From SXPK01 sp041168165 (lineage in GTDB: Bacteria; Planctomycetota; UBA1135; UBA2386): a stretch of 6,226 nt of DNA. Shown piece after piece: positions 1 through 5,950 of this stretch. Location of the stretch: positions 1 through 6,226 of the forward strand of contig JBEELK010000039.1 in NCBI GenBank assembly GCA_041168165.1. The letters are read 5' to 3'. Under the pieces are notes generated by a model. The model was not told where the DNA came from and did not search any database. It saw only the letters and a program-made list of their open reading frames with translations. The stretch's first letter is position 1. The number at the start of each line of letters is the position of its first letter. The translations under genes were made by a program, and so were the position numbers.

Positions 1-48
1 GCTGACAAAGGTCGGGCCCATGCGAAGGCCGAAAAAGCCGCAGCATGA
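1..48 (+). CDS. 3' end of an unidentified upstream gene (partial)
   Basis: Frame 1 from the window edge reads ADKGRAHAKAEKAAA and then TGA at 46-48. The stop overlaps the ATG of the following glycosyltransferase as ATGA, the usual arrangement for translationally coupled genes in a tight operon. The tail is rich in Ala and Lys, which suggests a flexible charged C-terminus, but 15 residues are too few to name a family. Frame 3 meets a TGA immediately. Frame 2 stays open past the glycosyltransferase start and looks like an out-of-frame shadow. The call rests on the ATGA overlap and the strand of the neighbours, so the gene is likely but its identity is unknown. Confidence 0.5.
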   Translation, partial: ADKGRAHAKAEKAAA

Positions 49-1058
49 AGGTCCTGCTGCTCACCCCGTCTCCGGCGCACCTCTTCTTGGGCAACGCGGC
101 GACGGTCGCGCGCTATCGCGAGGGGCTGCAGCGCTGCGGGCACCTCTGCGAGCTATTTGGCGGCACGAGCGAAGGCGGCATCAAGCAGTCGTTTGAAGGC
201 ACGATCGGACGCTTCCGGCCCGACATCGTTCACGCGCACGACGCCGCGCGCACCGGCGTGCAGTTGCTTGGGCTGCGCACGCCATGGGTCGTGTCGCTGA
301 GCGGCGAGGATGTGCACTCGGTGATGACCGACAACGCTGCGGGGCCGCTCGTCTGCGAGACGTTGCGACGCGCGCGTCGCATTCTCGCGCCATCGGCCGC
401 CGCCGCCGAACTCGTCGAGCAGCGCATTCCCGAAGCCGTCGGCAAGGTCGATGTGGTGCCCCGTGCCGCAGTGAAGCTCGACACGAACGGCACCGACTTG
501 CGTCGCTCGCTTGGCATTCCGAGCCAGCGCTTCCTCGTGTTCTTGCCCGGTGGGCTGCGGCCAATCAAAGGGCAACGACGCGCGCTCGCGCTCGTGCGCA
601 CGCTTCGCGCGGCTGGCGCGGACGTCGAGATGATCCTCGCGGGCCCCGATCAAGATCCCGACTACGCGGACTTGGTGCGCAAGGAGGCGGCGGAGGCGGG
701 CGGCGTTCGCGTGCTGCCAGCGCTCGCGCGCGATCGTATGGGCGCCGCCTACCTCGACGCCGATGTCGTGCTCAACACGTCGCTGCGCGAGGGCTGCTCG
801 CCGACGCTGCTCGAAGCCGGCGCGCTCGGCAGGCCGATCGTCGCCGCCGCCGCGCCGGGCAACGACGACTTGCTGCGTCATCGCGAGACGGCACTGCTGT
901 TCCATGACGAGGAGGAGCTCGCGCGCCAAGTGCTCGCGCTCTATCGGAATCGCACGGCAGCGGGTGCCCTTGGCGTGCGCGTGCGCGAGGACTTCCAGCG
1001 GCGATTCTCGGTCGACGCCGAAGTGCGCGGCCTGCTCAGTTCCTACGCCGCCGCGTGA
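45..1058 (+). CDS. GT-B family 4 glycosyltransferase, GLT1D1/SenB-like
   Basis: Predicted cytoplasmic retaining glycosyltransferase of 337 aa that would transfer a sugar from an activated nucleotide donor to an unknown acceptor. The N-terminal Rossmann half opens with MKVLLLTPSP, then LGNAAT (residues 15-20) and a GH pair (32-33), and has PDIVHAHD at 59-66. The C-terminal donor half starts near PGGLRPIKG (168-176), with the Arg/Lys pair expected to contact the donor phosphates. It has AGPDQDP (199-205) and the family E-x7-E signature, E249 to E257, in REGCSPTLLEAG, followed by PGN at 271-273. The LGN start, the GLRPIK block and the late PGN recall animal GLT1D1 and bacterial SenB (selenosugar synthase); this is from remembered family patterns, not a search. 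There is no signal peptide or membrane segment. The ATG overlaps the upstream stop (ATGA), which supports the start although no strong ribosome site is visible. The substrate cannot be assigned; no selenoneine partner gene is in view. Confidence 0.88.
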   Translation: MKVLLLTPSPAHLFLGNAATVARYREGLQRCGHLCELFGGTSEGGIKQSFEGTIGRFRPDIVHAHDAARTGVQLLGLRTPWVVSLSGEDVHSVMTDNAAGPLVCETLRRARRILAPSAAAAELVEQRIPEAVGKVDVVPRAAVKLDTNGTDLRRSLGIPSQRFLVFLPGGLRPIKGQRRALALVRTLRAAGADVEMILAGPDQDPDYADLVRKEAAEAGGVRVLPALARDRMGAAYLDADVVLNTSLREGCSPTLLEAGALGRPIVAAAAPGNDDLLRHRETALLFHDEEELARQVLALYRNRTAAGALGVRVREDFQRRFSVDAEVRGLLSSYAAA

Positions 1059-1132
1059 TCGAAGCCGCTGCGCGGCGCATCGCGCGCGGTCTCGTCGTTG
1101 CCGGGGCTGGTTCGTTCGCTACCGTTCGTCGC

Positions 1133-2290
1133 GTGAACGCACTTCGCATCCGTGCTGCGGTACTACTCGCGATCTCGCAAGTGGCCTGGGCTCAGTCCTA
1201 CGACGATCTCGCGACCTTCCGCAATCCGCGGCTTCCGTATCGGCAGTTGCTGCAGATCGAGTCGGGCGTGATGGGATCGAAGGCCAAGGAGAAGGACGTT
1301 GCCACGGGTCTCGATGACGAGATCGCATTCGACGGCAGCGTGCTCTACCACGACGAAGCGGTCGCGGATGGCGGCATCGATCTCTACGGCGGTCGCGACG
1401 GCTTCTTGGCGAGCTTGCGCAAGGGCGATCCGCGGGGCAACGACACCGTGAGTCGGCTGCAGCTGTCGACGCGCATCTGGCCGTTCTTCCGCGAGGGCTT
1501 CTACCGCGACAAGTCGTTCGTGCCGACGGGCCAATACGAAGCGACGGACTACGAGGCGTATCTCGGTTTTGGCCGCGAGCCCGCGGAGGACTTGTTCGTC
1601 GAGTTCGGTCCCTACTACCGCCGCAACCAGTTCAACGAGAGCGACCTGACTGCGCCGACTTATGTGGTGCCAGGCGACTACGCGTCCTACGGCCTGCGCA
1701 TCTTCCTTGAGCACAACACGGTGCAGCTCGATCGTCGCAGCCATGCGCCGCGCGATGGGTTCATCCTTACCGCTGTGCTCGAACGTGAATGGAACAACAG
1801 CAACGACGAGTTCGGCACCACGGTGTGGTCGAGTCAGTTGCCGTCCGCGGTCTTCCGCGGTCGCGGTCGCATGGAGTGGTACATCGCGTCTGGCGGCGAA
1901 TCCGCGTTCGAGATCTTCGTGACCGCGGCGATGGCCGACGAGTCAGACCGCATCGTCAACTACGACGCGACGCGGCCGCAGGGCGACATCTATGGCGACG
2001 TGCAGCTGCGCTATCGCATCGCGCTCGGCGATTGGATGTCGGTCTCGCCGTTCGTGCAGGGCCAATACGTGCAGGCCGTAGGCGAGGACGGGGCAGGCGG
2101 CGGCGACGAGTTCTTCTACGGCGGCGGCGCCGAGGCCTTCCTGCACTTCAGCGACATCATCTCGCTCAACGCGTGGTACTCGTATCTCGACAACGAGAGC
2201 CGTCCGTCGGTCAGCATCCAGGACGACATCCACGGCGAGCACATGTTCTACGCCGGGATGATCCTGCGCTTCGGCGGCTCGCGCCGCTGA
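1133..2290 (+). CDS. Secreted, probable outer-membrane beta-barrel protein of unknown function
   Basis: 385 aa from the GTG at 1133. This start is preferred because it gives a compact signal peptide, MNALRIRAAVLLAISQVAWA, with likely cleavage after AWA before Gln21. An in-frame GTG at 1055 overlaps the glycosyltransferase stop (GTGA) but would add 26 residues, including several Arg and Ala, before the hydrophobic core. Neither start has a clear ribosome site. The mature chain is rich in Tyr, Trp, Phe, Gly and Asp and shows alternating polar/aromatic strands, for example YGLRIFLEH and WYIASGG. It has a glycine-rich loop around residues 317-332 and ends in a strand, MFYAGMILRF, at about 371-380, followed by GGSRR. 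An aromatic residue near the end of the last strand is typical of outer-membrane barrels. A segment around 200-210, DRRSHAPRDG, loosely recalls Omp85-type barrels, but no POTRA domain is present. It follows the glycosyltransferase in the same direction; a functional link is unproven. I do not recognise the family. Confidence 0.75.
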   Translation: MNALRIRAAVLLAISQVAWAQSYDDLATFRNPRLPYRQLLQIESGVMGSKAKEKDVATGLDDEIAFDGSVLYHDEAVADGGIDLYGGRDGFLASLRKGDPRGNDTVSRLQLSTRIWPFFREGFYRDKSFVPTGQYEATDYEAYLGFGREPAEDLFVEFGPYYRRNQFNESDLTAPTYVVPGDYASYGLRIFLEHNTVQLDRRSHAPRDGFILTAVLEREWNNSNDEFGTTVWSSQLPSAVFRGRGRMEWYIASGGESAFEIFVTAAMADESDRIVNYDATRPQGDIYGDVQLRYRIALGDWMSVSPFVQGQYVQAVGEDGAGGGDEFFYGGGAEAFLHFSDIISLNAWYSYLDNESRPSVSIQDDIHGEHMFYAGMILRFGGSRR

Positions 2291-2361
2291 GCGCGCACCG
2301 CGCGCGCTAGAGACGTCGCGCTACGCGCGCTAGAGCCGTCGCGCACCGCGCGCGCTAGAGA
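2289..2361. repeat. Three GC-rich tandem repeat units at a convergent gene junction
   Basis: Three imperfect direct repeats of 25, 23 and 25 bases lie at 2289-2313, 2314-2336 and 2337-2361. Each contains GCGCG(C)...CGCGCG and ends in CTAGAG plus A or C; the second and third begin with CGTCGCGC. Each unit also contains a short inverted repeat (such as GCGCGC-ACC-GCGCGC in the first), so either strand could fold into small GC-rich hairpins. The stretch lies between the two convergent stop codons, and the third unit supplies the TAG stop of the minus-strand gene. It may serve as a bidirectional transcription end, although no T-tract follows on either strand, or it may be a copy of a dispersed intergenic repeat. 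Confidence 0.8.
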
Positions 2362-4508
2362 TGCAGCGGGGCGAACTTCGAGTAGACGCTCGTGCGCTCG
2401 CTCTGGCCGTCGTCCACGACTGTGGTGCAGCGGAACGGGGCGCGAATCCCATCGATCGTGCGGTAGTCCGCCCACGTCTCCACGGCGCGGGTCGCCGAGC
2501 CTTCGGGCGTGGTCGCCCAACGCTCCACGGTGCGAACGAGCGCTGACTCGCGGTCGAGCTCGATGCGCAAGCGCTCGAACTGGTCGCCGATCGCCTCCAG
2601 CGTTTCGTAGACGCGATCGCCGACGTTGCGGCTCGTCAGCAAACGGAACTGCAGGTCGCCGCGTTGCCACGCGAGCACGATGGCGAGTGGATGGCTCGCG
2701 GCTTCGGCGCGACGCCATGCGGCTTCCTGCGGCGAGAGTTGCGCCGCCTTGCCGTTGGCGGTCTCAGTCCACTTCGAGCCCGCGAGCGTCGTCTCCACCG
2801 TGGCGCCGAGCGCCTTGCGAACGCGCATCACGTCGCCGCTTCGCTTCCACGTCGTGGTCTCTTCGATCTCCGGTGCGTCGACGGTGGCGACTCGGCGCGT
2901 TGCCGTGAAGCCATCGAGCTCCGCGAGCGCCTTGTCGCCGCCGAGGGCTTCGATCGCGCGCGTGCGCCACGGCAACGCGGCTGCGCGCATCGCTTCGTCG
3001 GCTGCGCCGGCGATCGGGATCGCTGCGGCTGCGAGCGTGGTGGGGCATGGGCGAACGTCAGCTGCGCCAGCAGGCGCAGGACCGCCGCGCACGACCATCG
3101 CCACGGGCATCTCCAAGAACGCGTTGAGCGCCTTCAGGTCGGAGGCGGTCGGCATCTCGAGCGCGGCCAACTGGCGCATCTGCGCTGCGGCGTCGGTGTC
3201 GAGCAGGATGCGCTCGAGTTCGTTGCGCAAGCGCGAGGAAGCGGAAGCCTCCGACTCGCGCAGGCTGAGCCACGCGGCAGCGCGCGCCTGCGTGCGCTCG
3301 CTCGACGACAGTGGGATGTCGCGGATCGATTGGCGCGCTGCGATTGCAGTCGCATGCAGCTGCAACGCTTGCTGTGCGGTCATCGTGCCGCGAAGGAGCA
3401 GCGCGGTCCCTTCGCCGCAACGCAGCGTCTCGGCGCGCAACTCGACCTTGCCGAGTCCCGCCTCTTGCATGAGCCGTTCCAGCCGCCCGCCGACTCCTTC
3501 GATCGTCGTCGCGTTGGCAAACATGTGCAGCGCCGCCGCGTCTGGCGCCAGTGCATCGGGCCACGGCAGCAGCAGTGCCGCGTCGCAAGGCGAGTCCTTT
3601 GTAGCTTTCGGGTCCTGGATCCACGCGATTCCGCGCGGGGCAGGCCGAGCCTTCGTCGTGATCTCGCCCTCAGGCGTCGGATTGCCCGGTTCCCACGTGC
3701 CGAAGCTCGCGCGGACGGCGGTCTCGATCTGCGCATCCGTCAACTGCGTGCGCACTACCAGAACGGCGCGGTCGGGGCGGAAGTAGCGCTGCTGGAACGC
3801 GAGCGCTTCGCCGGCATCGCGTTCGGAGAGGTTCTGCAGATGCGCTGCCGGGCTCTCGATGCCGAGCACGAGTCGCGTCGCTGCAACGCGCACCGAGTCG
3901 GCTGCGATCGCGGCGGTCTCGTGTGCGACCACTTCCTCTTGCGAGCGTTCGAGCTGGCTGCGCGCCGAGGTCTTGGCGTCGAGCGCGTTTGCGAGCGCCT
4001 GTGCAGCGCGTTGCCACGCCGATTGCGGAACGCGAACGTGGACCCACGTCGACTTGCGACCGATGTCGAACGTCAGCACGCCGCCCATGCGCTCCAGTTG
4101 GCGCGCGAGGCTTTGGCGGCCTGATGTCGCGTCCGCTGCGTGCGCGAGCAAATGCGCCGCGAGTTCGGCAGAGCCAGGTCGACTCGTCTCCGATCCGCCC
4201 GGCAACAGCAGCGCGAGTTCGGCCGATTGCGTCACGTCCGGCGCATGGCGCAGAGCCACGACGTCGAGGCGGTTCTCGAGCGCAAAGCGCTTCTGTAGCG
4301 GCGCGTCCTGCGTTGTCTGCGTCTGTGGCGCGGGTTGGCTTTGCGCGGCGACGGGTTCTGCGGCGGCCGCAGGCTTCGCGTTCGCCTGGACTGCGGGATC
4401 CACTGCGGTCGGCGTTGGCTTGCTGCCTGCGCATGCGCAAAGCAGCGATGCCGCGGCGAGCAACGAGGGCGAAGGGAAGCGGCGCACGGTCAGTGCATCA
4501 CGGGTCAT
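2355..4508 (-). CDS. M16-family lipoprotein, probable pseudoprotease, with C-terminal LolA-like domain
   Basis: 717 aa. Residues 1-26 look like a lipoprotein signal, MTRDALTVRR then a hydrophobic stretch ending LCAC, with Cys26 as the likely lipidated residue. A low-complexity Ala/Pro/Gln/Thr linker runs to about 70. The M16 N-terminal lobe (about 72-275) contains LLPGGSE, then HLLAH at 119-123, where active enzymes have HxxEH: both zinc His are kept but the catalytic Glu is Ala122. The downstream acidic helix EEVVAHE (191-197) could still supply the third zinc ligand. The lobe closes with RYFRPDRAVLVV (241-252), typical of the family. A second M16 lobe spans about 290-485, including GGRLERLMQEAG (340-351). 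The last 200 residues, from PWRTRAIEALGGDKAL (513-528) to DYRTIDGIRAPF, resemble LolA/LolB-type lipoprotein-sorting folds. The ATG overlaps the stop of the preceding M16 gene by 4 bases, with GGAG six bases upstream. It is probably inactive as a peptidase, but this is untested. Confidence 0.88.
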   Translation of the reverse strand: MTRDALTVRRFPSPSLLAAASLLCACAGSKPTPTAVDPAVQANAKPAAAAEPVAAQSQPAPQTQTTQDAPLQKRFALENRLDVVALRHAPDVTQSAELALLLPGGSETSRPGSAELAAHLLAHAADATSGRQSLARQLERMGGVLTFDIGRKSTWVHVRVPQSAWQRAAQALANALDAKTSARSQLERSQEEVVAHETAAIAADSVRVAATRLVLGIESPAAHLQNLSERDAGEALAFQQRYFRPDRAVLVVRTQLTDAQIETAVRASFGTWEPGNPTPEGEITTKARPAPRGIAWIQDPKATKDSPCDAALLLPWPDALAPDAAALHMFANATTIEGVGGRLERLMQEAGLGKVELRAETLRCGEGTALLLRGTMTAQQALQLHATAIAARQSIRDIPLSSSERTQARAAAWLSLRESEASASSRLRNELERILLDTDAAAQMRQLAALEMPTASDLKALNAFLEMPVAMVVRGGPAPAGAADVRPCPTTLAAAAIPIAGAADEAMRAAALPWRTRAIEALGGDKALAELDGFTATRRVATVDAPEIEETTTWKRSGDVMRVRKALGATVETTLAGSKWTETANGKAAQLSPQEAAWRRAEAASHPLAIVLAWQRGDLQFRLLTSRNVGDRVYETLEAIGDQFERLRIELDRESALVRTVERWATTPEGSATRAVETWADYRTIDGIRAPFRCTTVVDDGQSERTSVYSKFAPLHL

Positions 4509-5950
4509 GCGTCACTCCATTCGACGACGATCGGGCTCGTGGCCAGCGCTTCGTGCAGTTGCGCGGCCAGCTCGGAGAACAACGGCGACGCGGGCGGCGC
4601 GATGGATTCGCCGCGCAGCGCAGCGCTCGCTGCGAACACGGCGAGGTCTTGGCCGCTGCCGGTGGCCAACTCGAATTCGCGCAGTATCGCAGCGAAGCGG
4701 ATCGGCAACTGGCCTGGCTCCGGCGATGCACTCCTGGCGGCCGCGAGCGCAGAGAGCGCTTCGTCGGCGAGGCCCTGCTTGGTCCCGGCTTCGTCTGTGA
4801 CTTGGATCACGAGCAACCCGGCGGTCGCGGCCTGCGGCCACGGCGCGAGCACGGCGGTCTTCGCCGTCGGGCGGCCCCGGCGAACGAGTTCTTTGCCGAG
4901 CCACGATTCGGGCCCATCGGCAAGCCAGCGCGCGATCGTCGTCGCGGATGCGCGGTCCATTCCTGCTGGCATTGCGTAGGCCACGAGCGCCGCGGGATAG
5001 CGAGCGCCAGGGACCACTGCCTTGCGGATCGCAGTCGGCATCCGCGGCGTGATCGGCTCGATCGCTTGCGCGGCAGGCAACTGCGTCGAGGAGAACGCGC
5101 GCTCCAGTTCCTTCTGAACGGCGACTGCGTCGAAGCTGCCGACCAGCGCATGCACGGTCATGTCGGGATGCTGCGTGCGCGCCCAGATTGCGAGCGCCGT
5201 GTCGCGGCTCACGGATTGCGCCTGCGGGCGATCGCCCGAACGCGCGACCGCGTGACCCGAGAACGCGAGCGCGAGCAACTCCGCGTAGAGCGGCGAGAGT
5301 GGGTTCTGGTCCCACGCGTCCGACGCGCGTTGCTGCGTTGAGGCGAACTCCGCGTCGATCGCGCGCAGTGCTTGGCGATCGCGGCGATCGACGAGCAACT
5401 TCGCGGCCGCAGGCACGCCGAGCGGCGTGGTGCGGAAGCTCAGCGTAGAGACGTTGCCATCGCAGCGCAGTTGGACGCTGCTTGCTGGCGTTGCTGCGAG
5501 CACGCGGCGGAACGCGAGCAGGTCGCTCAGTTGCGCAGCCTGCGCGCGCAGTTCTGCTGTGCGCGCAACCTTGGCATCACGTTCTGCCGCCGGTTTGGTC
5601 GCAGACGCGCTCAGTTCGGCTTCGAGCGCATCGAGTTCTGCGAGGACCGGCCGTTCGCGCGCGGCATCGAGACTGCCGACGGTCCATGTGCCGCGCATCG
5701 ACGCGCGAACGACTGCCTCGGCGAGGCCGGGCGAATCGGTCGGATCGACGCGCGGGCCGATCGGAGACGCGATGCACCAGTGCACGATCGGCGCTCCCGG
5801 TTGCGGCAGCAGCAGAAAGCGGGTGCCGTCCTTGGTGCGGAACTCGATGGGGGACTGGGCGGTGGCAAACGCGGCGATGAGCGCCACGCCGAACCCGGTC
5901 AACATGGCGGGACGGCGCGCGGCGGCGTGCCCCTCAACGGTCTTGTGCAT
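4505..5950 (-). CDS. Exported degenerate M16-family protein (no metal site)
   Basis: 481 aa. The start at 5950 has GGAG six bases upstream; an internal Met16 also precedes the hydrophobic core. The signal peptide ends AFATA, with cleavage before Gln32, so the protein should be periplasmic. The mature chain keeps the M16 layout. A strand pair, FRTKDGTRFLLLPQPGAP, is at 37-54. GPRVDPTDSPGLAEAVVR (65-82) aligns with the usual GSRDEPPGKTGLAHLLEH, but the HxxEH positions read E78, V81 and R82. RGT (86-88) and a charged helical insert (about 93-147) follow, as in the large-insert M16 subgroup. DQNPLSPLYAELLALAF (214-230) aligns with the conserved DNDP...LYE block, and the Glu zinc ligand upstream of it is replaced around Q206-R208. 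The second lobe spans about 295-480, with LADGPESWLGKELVRRG at 343-359. All catalytic residues are absent, so it is likely a structural partner of the downstream M16 lipoprotein, with which it shares an ATGA overlap. The start overlaps lpxA by 17 bases. Confidence 0.85.
   Translation of the reverse strand: MHKTVEGHAAARRPAMLTGFGVALIAAFATAQSPIEFRTKDGTRFLLLPQPGAPIVHWCIASPIGPRVDPTDSPGLAEAVVRASMRGTWTVGSLDAARERPVLAELDALEAELSASATKPAAERDAKVARTAELRAQAAQLSDLLAFRRVLAATPASSVQLRCDGNVSTLSFRTTPLGVPAAAKLLVDRRDRQALRAIDAEFASTQQRASDAWDQNPLSPLYAELLALAFSGHAVARSGDRPQAQSVSRDTALAIWARTQHPDMTVHALVGSFDAVAVQKELERAFSSTQLPAAQAIEPITPRMPTAIRKAVVPGARYPAALVAYAMPAGMDRASATTIARWLADGPESWLGKELVRRGRPTAKTAVLAPWPQAATAGLLVIQVTDEAGTKQGLADEALSALAAARSASPEPGQLPIRFAAILREFELATGSGQDLAVFAASAALRGESIAPPASPLFSELAAQLHEALATSPIVVEWSDA
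4515..4518 (-). promoter_or_regulatory. Ribosome binding site of the M16 lipoprotein gene
   Basis: GGAG on the minus strand, six bases before the ATG at 4508 and inside the last codons of the preceding M16 gene. It supports the chosen start and reinitiation at the ATGA overlap. Confidence 0.65.

Noticed and set aside
153..929. Minus-strand open frame opposite the glycosyltransferase
   Set aside because: Low-complexity Arg/Ala/His-rich translation without motifs. The plus-strand frame carries the full GT4 signature.
1064..1076. Hairpin GCCGC-TGC-GCGGC just after the glycosyltransferase stop as a terminator
   Set aside because: The stem is only 5 bases, no T-run follows, and the next gene begins close by on the same strand.
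2289..2361. CRISPR-like repeat array
   Set aside because: The units are directly adjacent and imperfect, with no unique spacers and only three copies.
2664..4124. Long plus-strand open frame (486 codons) opposite the M16 lipoprotein gene
   Set aside because: Its translation is Arg/Ala/Cys-rich with no recognisable domain or signal, as expected from the antisense frame of a GC-rich gene. The minus-strand protein has clear family motifs.
3923..5341. Long plus-strand open frame (472 codons) spanning both M16 genes antisense
   Set aside because: It is very Arg-rich, crosses the junction of two real minus-strand genes, and has no motif. It is a composition-driven shadow.
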